From the NCBI GenBank assembly GCA_022432975.1, contig CM039509.1, forward strand, positions 24,087,432 through 24,151,431: DNA of 64,000 nucleotides. The letters are read 5' to 3'. Made by a program: the position numbers and the translations under genes. The notes beneath the pieces are model-generated. The model saw nothing but the letters and a program-made list of their open reading frames with translations, did not search any database and was not told where the DNA came from. Each line of letters starts with the position of its first letter. Within the stretch, counting starts at the first letter, position 1. Source of the stretch: Begonia masoniana. Taxonomy: Eukaryota > Streptophyta > Magnoliopsida > Cucurbitales > Begoniaceae. This document shows positions 33,701 through 43,627 of the stretch, piece after piece.

Positions 33701-34095
33701 TGCTACCCTAACGCGACTAGGCAACTCCCCTGGAGTCCCTCGCAGGTGCTACCCTAACGCGACTAGGCAACTCCCCTGGAGTCCCTCGCAGGTGCTACCC
33801 TAACGCGACTAGGCAACTCCCCTGGAGTCCCTCGCAGGTGCTACCCTAACGCGACTAGGCAACTCCCCTGGAGTCCCTCGCAGGTGCTACCCTAACGCGA
33901 CTAGGCAACTCCCCTGGAGTCCCTCGCAGGTACCACCCTAACGCGACTAGGCAACTCCCCTGGAGTCCCTCGCAGGTGCTACCCTAACGCGACTAGGCAA
34001 CTCCCCTGGAGTCCCTCGCAGGTGCTACCCTAACGCGACTGGGCAACTCCCTTGGAGCCCCTCGCGGGTGTCACTCTCACGCGACTGGGTGACTG
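30716..34095. repeat. 45-bp minisatellite (55 copies) passing into a 46-bp variant (~20 copies)
   Basis: 30716-33190 is exactly 55 x 45 bp with no visible change. From 33191 the unit gains one C (CTCCCCTGGAG) and alternates GGTGCTACC with GGTACCACC; two copies carry an ACTCAACAATAG variant. The last copies decay near 34050-34095. Each unit has ACTCC/GGAGT able to form a tight hairpin. The 843-residue minus-strand frame through it is only a consequence of a unit length divisible by three. Confidence 0.98.
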
Positions 34096-34359
34096 GCTCA
34101 CTCTAACTCACATTTCCTTTCATTGCTCACACATTATCACCAACATACATCATACAACAACAAAGCCCTACCGTACCATAACTCAGAATGCAGCAAAGCA
34201 CCCAGCAACATAATTCTCTACGTAGAGCAGCCAAACAACAAAACGTCTAACAACTAACAAGGCTTAACCAACAAAGAAAACAACCAAACAACTAACAACC
34301 AACAACTAACAACCAACAACTAACAACCAACAAATACAATCAACAAATAAATCCTATCG

Positions 34360-34406
34360 TTCCGTGGTGTAGGCCCGAAGGCAAAACACAAATGTCCTCT
34401 ACTTAC
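34360..34406 (-). promoter_or_regulatory. Splice-donor side of the T3 LTR intron
   Basis: Sense AAAAG|GTAAGTAGAGG at 34406, followed by GGCCTACACCACGG (+ 34361-34374). This matches the donor side of T1, T2 and T4. The complementary acceptor arm is absent, so the copy could not splice in the usual way. Confidence 0.5.
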
Positions 34407-35623
34407 CTTTTCTGGGTCCCGTGCTCACTTACCCTGCTTAATCCAATTGGTCGCTCTTTAACCTAAGACATAGGGAAATCAACGTAGTACCAACCTAAAC
34501 CAACAAAACAATTCAAAGTTTAACCCTAAACCCGAAATTCCCACCATTTTCACTGTCCAACACTCAATCGGCCATCTCCCCTCGTTTTTCAACGGATTTC
34601 GACGTGCCCCCCCCATTTGGAAACCTCTAAAAAAACCGTCTACTATACATTGAATGTTAATTTAACCAAACAAACTTATTAGCCAACCCGAAAACCCCTC
34701 AACAGAATCGGCCCCCAATAGTTTAAAAACTGGATTTCACAAAACTCCACCATTTCTCTAATCTCTCCCTAAAACAACTAAACAAATCTATCTAACATTT
34801 AACCCATCAAAATAGGAAGAAAACGCATCAAAGAATAAGAAAAATCGGACTCCAAACTTAGGGTTCCAAACCCTATCTAAACTTCACCAAACACCCTAAA
34901 ATCACTAAAACCAACACCTTAATGCATTATTATCAAAACCATTTAAATCTTACCTTAAATTCCTTGCTATTTCTTCACAAATGAAGCTTCAATTTTCAGC
35001 AATGGAGGACTAGGGCTCTGTAGAAAATCGTGGGAGAGAGAGTGAAAAAGAAGTCAAATTTTGTCTTTTTGCATCTAATTTTCCAAGCTTTTAAAAACAC
35101 GACTCGTACCTCTTTTAAAATTTTTCCACTAACTTTTCTATTTTTATAAATTGCCTCCTTTTTCAACACTTAACTTCAACGTGAGTCTACCTCTTCTACC
35201 CCTTTTTATTTCTTTTTATTGGCTCACAAATTCCTTGACTTTTCCACCATACTTTTTGACTTTTCAATCCTTATCACTTTCCTCACTTTTAATTCTTTTA
35301 CTACTTGGACTTTTCAAACATTTCTTTTTACTTTTTTCCCTTTTGATTTTTCCTCAAATCTTTCTAATTTTATACCAATTTCCTCTCCCTCTTTTGGTTT
35401 CTCATCTCCCCACGTGAATCTCTCTTAAAACCAATTTCCATTTACTTTTTCTCACTTTTTATTTAATTATTTTCTATTGGTTACTAATCTTTGACTTTCA
35501 AACACTTTTAGTTTGAAATGTCAACCCTTTTTTTTTCTTCTCATCACATTTCTTCTACACCCTTCATTCCTAACCATTCTCAATGCCCCCCCGACACGTT
35601 CTATGACAAATCCGGGTGTTACA

Positions 35624-36374
35624 AATGTCCTCAATTCGATTTGCTCTTGGTTTAGGTTCGCGTTTGAATTAATTTGAAGATGAGCAACGTGATGTGACCA
35701 CTATGCGTTTCGTCATGGTGGCTTGGAGAAAGAGATCTATATGGAGCAGGCTGAGAGATTTAAAGTCAAAGGAAAAAAGCAACTTGTGTGCAAGTGCCGA
35801 AGAGCTTGTCTGGCCTCAAACAAGCTCCACGACAGTGTTACAAGAAGTTTGACTCTTCATGGTGAATCACGGGTCAGCCGGCATCGTCCGACCATTGTGT
35901 TTTTTTTATCAAGAGGTATTCTGATGAAGACTTCATTATTCTCGTCTTGTATGTTGACGCTCTGTTGATCATACTCATTATACTAGCACGATGCTAAGCA
36001 AGGGAGAGTTGATCAAGTCTTTTACGATGAGAGACTTGGGGCGGTGAAGAAGATCCTTGGTATGATAATCTCTGCGGATAGCCAGATGAAAAACCTTTTG
36101 GCTGCTCAGGAGACTACATCGAGAAGGTACTTAAAAGATTCAACATGAGCCAGGCCAAAGTTGTGTGTTCTTTACTTGTCAGGTCCTTCAAGCTCATACG
36201 GAGCCGATGTCCTACAAGTGAGAAAGATAAGGTAGATATGAGTCAAGTTTCTTATGCGTCGCAGTTGGCAATTTGATGTATGTCAGCTTTGTACTCGACC
36301 CGATATTGCTCTTTCGTGGGTAGTCAGCTGGTTCCTCTCCAATCCTAGCAAAGAACACTGAACAGTGAATTGAT
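35624..36374 (+). pseudogene. Ty1/copia RT, central and C-terminal parts (piece 5)
   Basis: Resumes as MSSIRFALGLGSRLN and continues in changing frames through EIYMEQAERFKVKGKKQLVC (open 35723-35968). The catalytic box reads YVDALL (about 35949), where family members have YVDD, so the second aspartate is lost. Later pieces include MRDLG, KRFNMSQAKVV and SYASQ. It is cut by T1 at 36375, in the stretch before ILRYLRGT. Confidence 0.85.
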
Positions 36375-36660
36375 TGTAACACCCGAGATTTTTATACTTC
36401 ATGTAGGCCTAAGAGTTAATCGGAAGAGGGTTTTGATGTTATACTGAAAGGTTGAAACAATGGAATGTGGGGGAAAGGGTTTTGACAGTCAAAAGGTTAG
36501 GGTTTGAAGTTAAAACAATTTGTGATTGGTGAGAGTTTGAGTTGACTTTGTCAAATGTGTATTAACCAATCAAATTTGTGAATGGAAAGAGTGTTGTGTT
36601 TGGCGTTGGATTAAGTGATGGGGGGGGAGGGCTTTGTGGTAATTTTCCTTGGTCATTAAA

Positions 36661-36670
36661 TGCATAAAAG
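36661..36670 (+). promoter_or_regulatory. TATA-like element upstream of the 127-copy array
   Basis: TGCATAAAAG, with TGCATAAAAAG at the same place in the 3' LTR (about 46868). It lies ~30 bp before the array start, so transcription from it would begin at or inside the array. Motif and position only. Confidence 0.35.
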
Positions 36671-36698
36671 AGAAAAAGGGTTATTTTTCTCTCAACTA

Positions 36699-39619
36699 GG
36701 CACTTCGGTGCGGGCAACTAAGGCACTTCGGTGCGGGCAACTAAGGCACTTCGGTGCGGGCAACTAAGGCACTTCGGTGCGGGCAACTAAGGCACTTCGG
36801 TGCGGGCAACTAAGGCACTTCGGTGCGGGCAACTAAGGCACTTCGGTGCGGGCAACTAAGGCACTTCGGTGCGGGCAACTAAGGCACTTCGGTGCGGGCA
36901 ACTAAGGCACTTCGGTGCGGGCAACTAAGGCACTTCGGTGCGGGCAACTAAGGCACTTCGGTGCGGGCAACTAAGGCACTTCGGTGCGGGCAACTAAGGC
37001 ACTTCGGTGCGGGCAACTAAGGCACTTCGGTGCGGGCAACTAAGGCACTTCGGTGCGGGCAACTAAGGCACTTCGGTGCGGGCAACTAAGGCACTTCGGT
37101 GCGGGCAACTAAGGCACTTCGGTGCGGGCAACTAAGGCACTTCGGTGCGGGCAACTAAGGCACTTCGGTGCGGGCAACTAAGGCACTTCGGTGCGGGCAA
37201 CTAAGGCACTTCGGTGCGGGCAACTAAGGCACTTCGGTGCGGGCAACTAAGGCACTTCGGTGCGGGCAACTAAGGCACTTCGGTGCGGGCAACTAAGGCA
37301 CTTCGGTGCGGGCAACTAAGGCACTTCGGTGCGGGCAACTAAGGCACTTCGGTGCGGGCAACTAAGGCACTTCGGTGCGGGCAACTAAGGCACTTCGGTG
37401 CGGGCAACTAAGGCACTTCGGTGCGGGCAACTAAGGCACTTCGGTGCGGGCAACTAAGGCACTTCGGTGCGGGCAACTAAGGCACTTCGGTGCGGGCAAC
37501 TAAGGCACTTCGGTGCGGGCAACTAAGGCACTTCGGTGCGGGCAACTAAGGCACTTCGGTGCGGGCAACTAAGGCACTTCGGTGCGGGCAACTAAGGCAC
37601 TTCGGTGCGGGCAACTAAGGCACTTCGGTGCGGGCAACTAAGGCACTTCGGTGCGGGCAACTAAGGCACTTCGGTGCGGGCAACTAAGGCACTTCGGTGC
37701 GGGCAACTAAGGCACTTCGGTGCGGGCAACTAAGGCACTTCGGTGCGGGCAACTAAGGCACTTCGGTGCGGGCAACTAAGGCACTTCGGTGCGGGCAACT
37801 AAGGCACTTCGGTGCGGGCAACTAAGGCACTTCGGTGCGGGCAACTAAGGCACTTCGGTGCGGGCAACTAAGGCACTTCGGTGCGGGCAACTAAGGCACT
37901 TCGGTGCGGGCAACTAAGGCACTTCGGTGCGGGCAACTAAGGCACTTCGGTGCGGGCAACTAAGGCACTTCGGTGCGGGCAACTAAGGCACTTCGGTGCG
38001 GGCAACTAAGGCACTTCGGTGCGGGCAACTAAGGCACTTCGGTGCGGGCAACTAAGGCACTTCGGTGCGGGCAACTAAGGCACTTCGGTGCGGGCAACTA
38101 AGGCACTTCGGTGCGGGCAACTAAGGCACTTCGGTGCGGGCAACTAAGGCACTTCGGTGCGGGCAACTAAGGCACTTCGGTGCGGGCAACTAAGGCACTT
38201 CGGTGCGGGCAACTAAGGCACTTCGGTGCGGGCAACTAAGGCACTTCGGTGCGGGCAACTAAGGCACTTCGGTGCGGGCAACTAAGGCACTTCGGTGCGG
38301 GCAACTAAGGCACTTCGGTGCGGGCAACTAAGGCACTTCGGTGCGGGCAACTAAGGCACTTCGGTGCGGGCAACTAAGGCACTTCGGTGCGGGCAACTAA
38401 GGCACTTCGGTGCGGGCAACTAAGGCACTTCGGTGCGGGCAACTAAGGCACTTCGGTGCGGGCAACTAAGGCACTTCGGTGCGGGCAACTAAGGCACTTC
38501 GGTGCGGGCAACTAAGGCACTTCGGTGCGGGCAACTAAGGCACTTCGGTGCGGGCAACTAAGGCACTTCGGTGCGGGCAACTAAGGCACTTCGGTGCGGG
38601 CAACTAAGGCACTTCGGTGCGGGCAACTAAGGCACTTCGGTGCGGGCAACTAAGGCACTTCGGTGCGGGCAACTAAGGCACTTCGGTGCGGGCAACTAAG
38701 GCACTTCGGTGCGGGCAACTAAGGCACTTCGGTGCGGGCAACTAAGGCACTTCGGTGCGGGCAACTAAGGCACTTCGGTGCGGGCAACTAAGGCACTTCG
38801 GTGCGGGCAACTAAGGCACTTCGGTGCGGGCAACTAAGGCACTTCGGTGCGGGCAACTAAGGCACTTCGGTGCGGGCAACTAAGGCACTTCGGTGCGGGC
38901 AACTAAGGCACTTCGGTGCGGGCAACTAAGGCACTTCGGTGCGGGCAACTAAGGCACTTCGGTGCGGGCAACTAAGGCACTTCGGTGCGGGCAACTAAGG
39001 CACTTCGGTGCGGGCAACTAAGGCACTTCGGTGCGGGCAACTAAGGCACTTCGGTGCGGGCAACTAAGGCACTTCGGTGCGGGCAACTAAGGCACTTCGG
39101 TGCGGGCAACTAAGGCACTTCGGTGCGGGCAACTAAGGCACTTCGGTGCGGGCAACTAAGGCACTTCGGTGCGGGCAACTAAGGCACTTCGGTGCGGGCA
39201 ACTAAGGCACTTCGGTGCGGGCAACTAAGGCACTTCGGTGCGGGCAACTAAGGCACTTCGGTGCGGGCAACTAAGGCACTTCGGTGCGGGCAACTAAGGC
39301 ACTTCGGTGCGGGCAACTAAGGCACTTCGGTGCGGGCAACTAAGGCACTTCGGTGCGGGCAACTAAGGCACTTCGGTGCGGGCAACTAAGGCACTTCGGT
39401 GCGGGCAACTAAGGCACTTCGGTGCGGGCAACTAAGGCACTTCGGTGCGGGCAACTAAGGCACTTCGGTGCGGGCAACTAAGGCACTTCGGTGCGGGCAA
39501 CTAAGGCACTTCGGTGCGGGCAACTAAGGCACTTCGGTGCGGGCAACTAAGGCACTTCGGTGCGGGCAACTAAGGCACTTCGGTGCGGGCAACTAAGGCA
39601 CTTCGGTGCGGGCAACTAA
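36699..39619 (+). repeat. 127 exact copies of a 23-bp unit, each with a cUUCGg hairpin
   Basis: 2,921 bp = 127 x 23 bp with no visible sequence change. Each unit contains the palindrome GCAC-TTCG-GTGC, a 4-bp stem closed by C-G around UUCG, followed by GGGCAACTAAG. The same unit occurs about eight times in the intron slot of both LTRs. At the corresponding place in the 3' LTR (near 46900-46920) there is only ~20 bp of unrelated CT-rich sequence. Confidence 0.98.
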
Positions 39620-40286
39620 ATCCACGGCTTTCTCCCTCGTCCTTCCTCCATACCAATGCCGCCTCCTCCTCTCTTCTCTTCAGTTTTCAAGCCAATCCAA
39701 GGTAAGTTTACATGGGTTTTGAATTATATAGCTTTTGATGAAGTTGAGAGTGTTTTGAGAGTTTTGGTTGAGTTTGGTGAATGTTGGAAAACCCTAGGTT
39801 AGGGATTCCGAAAATTGAGTGTTGATGTTAGATTTCTTTCTTATTTTGATGGTTTAGTTGTTGAATGACTTGGTTTAGGTAGATTGAGGGTTAGATGGAG
39901 GATTGGTGAAGTGTTCCACAAAAATGGTTGAAGAACACTAAAGGGCCGATTCTGTCTTTGGGAATTTCGGGCTGGCCATAGTGTTTGTTTGGTTAATTTG
40001 AGTGATTCAATGGATGTAAACGTGTAGGGGTTTCCGAGTTGGGGTGGCACGTCGAATTCCGTTGAAAAACGAGGAAAGTTATAGCCGTTTAAAGTTTGAC
40101 GGTCGATGTGGGGTAGAAATTGAGTTTGAATGTTTTGGAGTGTGAAGTTATTTAGGTATTATTTAGTTTTAGCTAGAAAACCTTTTAGAATTATTGATAA
40201 CTTATCAATTTAAGTTTTCCGGGGATTTAGTCGTCGAACGAAGGAAGTGACCGATAGCCGTGAGCAAGTGGAAGCCGAGCGTTCAG

Positions 40287-40786
40287 GTAAGTAGTTGGTT
40301 GTTTTCGTTCGCCTTCGGGCCTACACCCACAGGACGGTAGGCTATTAGTTTTTGATTGCTTCGTGTTGAGTTGTGTTAAGGCTTTGCATTGAGTTAAGTT
40401 GTAAGTTGAGTTGTTGTGTGTGGTGAGTTTTGCTGTGTGTGTGTGAATGTTATGGTGTTGCATTGTGTTGAGTGGAGTTGTGGTGCGTGTGTATTGTGTG
40501 CGTGTGAATGTTAAGGCACTTCGGTGCGGGCAAATAAGGCACTTCGGTGCGGGCAACTAAGGCACTTCGGTGCGGGCAACTAGGCACTTCGTGCGGGCAA
40601 CTAAGGCACTTCGGTAGCACTTCGGTGCTGGCTAATAAGCACTTCGGTGGGGGCAAATTGTGTGTGAAATCGTTTGTTAGTTGGTGCTTGTGTTTGGTGT
40701 GATTGTAGTGTGCATTGTGCATGTTTACATTTGTCATCATTACTTGCTAAGCGTAAGCTTACGTGTGTGTGTGTTCTGTGGTGTAG
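40287..40786 (+). other. Predicted intron in the T1 5' LTR
   Basis: Donor TTCAG|GTAAGTAG (40287), arm CCTACACCCACAG (40320-40332, one extra C relative to the 3' LTR), branch-like TTGCTAAGC (40744), acceptor arm CTGTGGTGTAGG (40776-40787). The loop includes the degenerate 23-bp array. Confidence 0.58.
40515..40658 (+). repeat. Small degenerate 23-bp array in the 5' LTR intron
   Basis: Six to seven copies of the GCACTTCGGTGC unit with small deletions and substitutions. It is the counterpart of the cleaner array at 47808-47988. Confidence 0.92.
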
Positions 40787-41429
40787 GTGACGAAGTACTC
40801 TCAGGTGATCTCGATAACGTGGATTAGGAGTAGCACCAGTCGGGGATACGCGGAGCTCGTCGGTGCAGGTCATTTGTCGGGGCGCTTCGACCTAGTCCTT
40901 GGCAAGGGTTGTGGGTATTGCACGTTTTGTGATTAGGAGTGGGTTTGTGAATATTTTGGTTGTTGATGGTTTGGATAGGTTTTGAGTATTTTGGTTCGGT
41001 GTGTATAGTTGTTTGGTGTGTGTTTGTGGTGAATTGTGAATGTTATGGTCGGAATGGATTTTAAGGTCGTTTGGTTGAATTGGGTTTGATGTATATAGTT
41101 TGGAGTTATCTGGTTATTTGGTTGTTTAAATCGTATTTTAACGGCAATGTTTCTCAGGTTTTGGATTTGAAAATTTAGCCGTTATATTGTCGATTTTTGG
41201 TTTAAAAATTTGATATGTCGGGTTGCCTTCGCTATTTTTTTTGATTAGGCGTTTTAATTTGTTTTTTTGAGATTTTCACGGGGATTGAAGATTTATGCGT
41301 CGGGACGATATGGTAAAAATTTCAGAATTTTTGGAGGTGTCGGGATTGTAGAAAAGTGTAGAAATGTGAAGAGAGGTGAATTGAGGCTAAAAAGGGAAGT
41401 TTTGGGTGTTTTTAAGTGTTTTTGGGGGT

Positions 41430-41670
41430 GAAAAACCCGAGCCGGCCCGATCGGTCTGGCCCGGGGCGCGACCGGTCGCGGTCGGGAAGTTTCTGGGTGG
41501 AGAAAACCCGAGAAGGCCCTACGATCGGGCATTTAGCCACGATCGATCGTGGTATCCAAGAGCTGGGGCGCGCTGGTGCGCCCCAGCGCGTGCAACGCGC
41601 TTAGCGCGCGTGCTGCTCACGCAGCGCGCTGCCTGGGCGCCTGGCGCCCAGCTGCGCGCCCAGCAGCCTT
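41430..41670. repeat. GC-rich palindrome block, T1 5' LTR
   Basis: Includes CCACGATCGATCGTGG, CTGGGGCGC/GCGCCCCAG, GCGCGC words and CTGGGCGCC-T-GGCGCCCAG. It lies 236-476 bp before the LTR 3' end. The 3' LTR has the same block at 48765-48990, there with GCCCGATCGATCGGGC intact. Confidence 0.92.
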
Positions 41671-41909
41671 CTTAGGCAATTTTTTTGTTTTTTTATTTTC
41701 TCCCGTTTTCAAAAATATTTTGACCCGACATTTTTCGAAGTATTTTAAACGTATTGTGGGCCCGTTTTCCAACAAACGTCGAGGGTTCAAAAAACCCGAA
41801 AACGAGTCAAAATATTTAAGATAATTATTTTTAAAAATTACGTTTTAAATGTGGGGTTGCTTAGCAACGTAGCGCACCGGGCCCGGGGCGGGTTCGGGGC
41901 GTTACAAGT

Positions 41910-41921
41910 TGGTATCAGAGC
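41910..41921 (+). other. Primer-binding site of T1
   Basis: TGGTATCAGAGC three bases after the 5' LTR end: initiator-Met-tRNA priming. Confidence 0.95.
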
Positions 41922-42062
41922 TTTTGTGGTCGAAACGTTCAGAGAATTACCCGACAATGCCGGCCGTCGCGCAACGTGCTTCACCGACTGTAAGTATTCT
42001 TTCCTTAGCTAGTTTGTTTTTCTAAGCTAGATTGTTTTAAATTGGCTCAGGATTAAAGTAAG

Positions 42063-42869
42063 ATGCATAACCCTAGACGACCCGGGAGACCTAGGCATGA
42101 ACCTGAGCCACCCAGAAATCCACTAGAGGACTCTGTTAAGCAGTTAGCGGATATGGTTACCCGACAAGCAGAGCTAGTTGGAACTTTGATGGAGCACGGG
42201 GGACTTGGACATGCTGGAACAGGATCTAGTGGGGACAGGTTTCGGAGATTGAACCCTCCAGCATACGAGGGCAGATTAACAGATCCTACAGCTGCAGACA
42301 GGTGGATTCACACTATTGAGAATATGTTCAAGGTTGCTGAGGTGGAGGAAGTAAACAAAGTCAAGTGTGCCACCTTCCATTTAATCAATAACGCACAGAG
42401 CTGGTGGGAGTCAATAGAGTCCACTCTCGGTCATCAAGCTTTAACCTGGAAGGAGTTTAAAGATCTGTTCTTCGACAAGTATTACAACGAAACGGCTCAA
42501 GCTGCAAAACGGATGGAATTCATGACACTTAAACAGACGGGATCGGTGGGTGACTACATTCAGCAGTTTGAGTTGTTATCTCGGTTTGCCGGTCACATGA
42601 TCAACCGTGAAGCGGACAAGATCTTTCAGTTCGTGCAAGGACTGAAGCCCGAAATTTATATGTTGGTAAAGACTTTTGGGATTTCTAAAAGTTCGTTTAC
42701 TGAGGTGGTGGCAAAGGCGTTAGAAGTGGAGGAAGCGGCGGATAAATTATCCAGATCTGCTGAGAACCCGAAGAGGATGTTTAGAGAAATCACAGCCCAG
42801 TTTAATAGAGGCGGGTCTTCTTCTCAACAACAGGGGACCAAACGACAAGGAGGAAATTTAAGTGATTAG
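42063..42869 (+). CDS. Gag of T1 (capsid part)
   Basis: 268 residues. Pro/Arg-rich N-terminus, a helical segment (VKQLADMVTRQAELVGTL), then the capsid core RRLNPPAYEGRLTDP, AQSWWESI, TWKEFKDLFFDKYY, FMTLKQTGSVGDY and ADKIFQFVQGLKPEIYMLV. It stops at TAG in a Gly/Gln-rich linker. The same frame continues beyond it to a second stop (TGA) and a knuckle-like CPKCSRSHPGECG, so the stop is probably a mutation, not the natural gag end. Gag forms the particle that packages element RNA. Confidence 0.9.
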   Translation: MHNPRRPGRPRHEPEPPRNPLEDSVKQLADMVTRQAELVGTLMEHGGLGHAGTGSSGDRFRRLNPPAYEGRLTDPTAADRWIHTIENMFKVAEVEEVNKVKCATFHLINNAQSWWESIESTLGHQALTWKEFKDLFFDKYYNETAQAAKRMEFMTLKQTGSVGDYIQQFELLSRFAGHMINREADKIFQFVQGLKPEIYMLVKTFGISKSSFTEVVAKALEVEEAADKLSRSAENPKRMFREITAQFNRGGSSSQQQGTKRQGGNLSD

Positions 42870-43624
42870 AGAGGAGGTAAAAAGCCACAGCAACAATCGA
42901 AAAAATGATTCCGACAGTGTCCCAAGTGTTCGAGGTCCCATCCTGGCGAGTGTGGGCAATACGCCGGTAAATGTTAAATTGTCTAGAAGCAGGTCATATG
43001 TCCCGTGATTGTCCAAAGCCGAGGGTCCTCCGATGCTTTACATGCAACCAGACAGGTCACGTATCTAAGGATTGCCCTACTTCGAAGCCAGGTCCAGCTA
43101 GAGCTACTCCGAGGATGTTTGCTATGATCGAGCCTGATAGTGAGGACCGTCCTGCAGTAATTTCAGGTACTGTAATCGTTAATTCAGTACCAGCGTTTAC
43201 ATTGATAGATTCAGGGGCGTCCCATTCTTTCGTAGCGGTAGCATTTGTGGCGAAAGTACAGTTAGAGGTGGAGCCGACTGAAAGTGCGTATATTGTGCAA
43301 TTACCATCCGGCGAGTATATGCATTCTGCGCAAGTAGTGCCTAACAGTATGGTAATGGTCGGAAGGAAGACTTTACCCGCTGATTTGATCGTTATGGGGA
43401 TCACTGGATATGACGTAATACTCGGTATGGACTGGTTATTTCGGCACCATGCGACGATCGATTGCAGAGCAGGGACTGTAAATTTCCAACCTCTGAGTGG
43501 TGAAAAGTTTTCTTTTCAAGCTTTGAAGAACATAAAGAGACTCTCAGTTATGTCACCCATGGACGCTCGTAAGTCTGTTATTGGTGAGTTTACGTGTTTT
43601 CTTGCCACTATTGTATATTCTTAG
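42870..43624 (+). pseudogene. Zinc knuckles and aspartic protease of T1
   Basis: A frameshift near 42976 separates the CPKC segment from the next knuckle. The frame open at 42971-43624 (217 residues) has CLEAGHMSRDC, a full CCHC knuckle CFTCNQTGHVSKDC (residues 22-35), the protease site LIDSGASHSF (D80) and the flap-end ILGMDWL. It stops at TAG (43622). Because pol is in the same frame directly after, this was one gag-pol polyprotein now split by single mutations. The protease would cleave that polyprotein. Confidence 0.85.
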
Positions 43625-43627
43625 TCT

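Larger units (their letters stand above)
30579..35623 (-). mobile_element. Giant solo LTR T3 (5,045 bp) with AATGT target duplication
   Basis: AATGT flanks it (30574-30578 and 35624-35628), and the copia RT frame resumes after it. Sense start TGTAACACCCGGATTTG, sense end GTTCGGGGGCGTTACA. It shares T-type landmarks with T1 (GTTGAAAAACGAGG..., GGCCTACACCACGG). About two thirds is a 45/46-bp minisatellite. Only ~137 bp separate the array from the LTR 3' end, so the acceptor and palindrome block seen in other T LTRs are missing. Confidence 0.92.
36375..41906 (+). mobile_element. 5' LTR of T1 (5,532 bp)
   Basis: TGTAACACCCGAGATTTT to GGGCGTTACA. Outside the big array it matches the 3' LTR almost base for base apart from many 1-bp indels (for example CCTACACCCACAGG here, CCTACACCACAGG in the 3' LTR). 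Contents in order: U3, 127-copy array, leader, intron with a small degenerate array, palindrome block and end. Confidence 0.93.

Noticed and set aside
36699..39619. CRISPR array
   Set aside because: Units are contiguous with no variable spacers, the DNA is a plant retrotransposon LTR, and no cas gene is present. It is a minisatellite.
41406..41824. Ala/Arg-rich ORFs on both strands
   Set aside because: Produced by the GC-rich palindrome block of the LTR; the same at 48626-48997.
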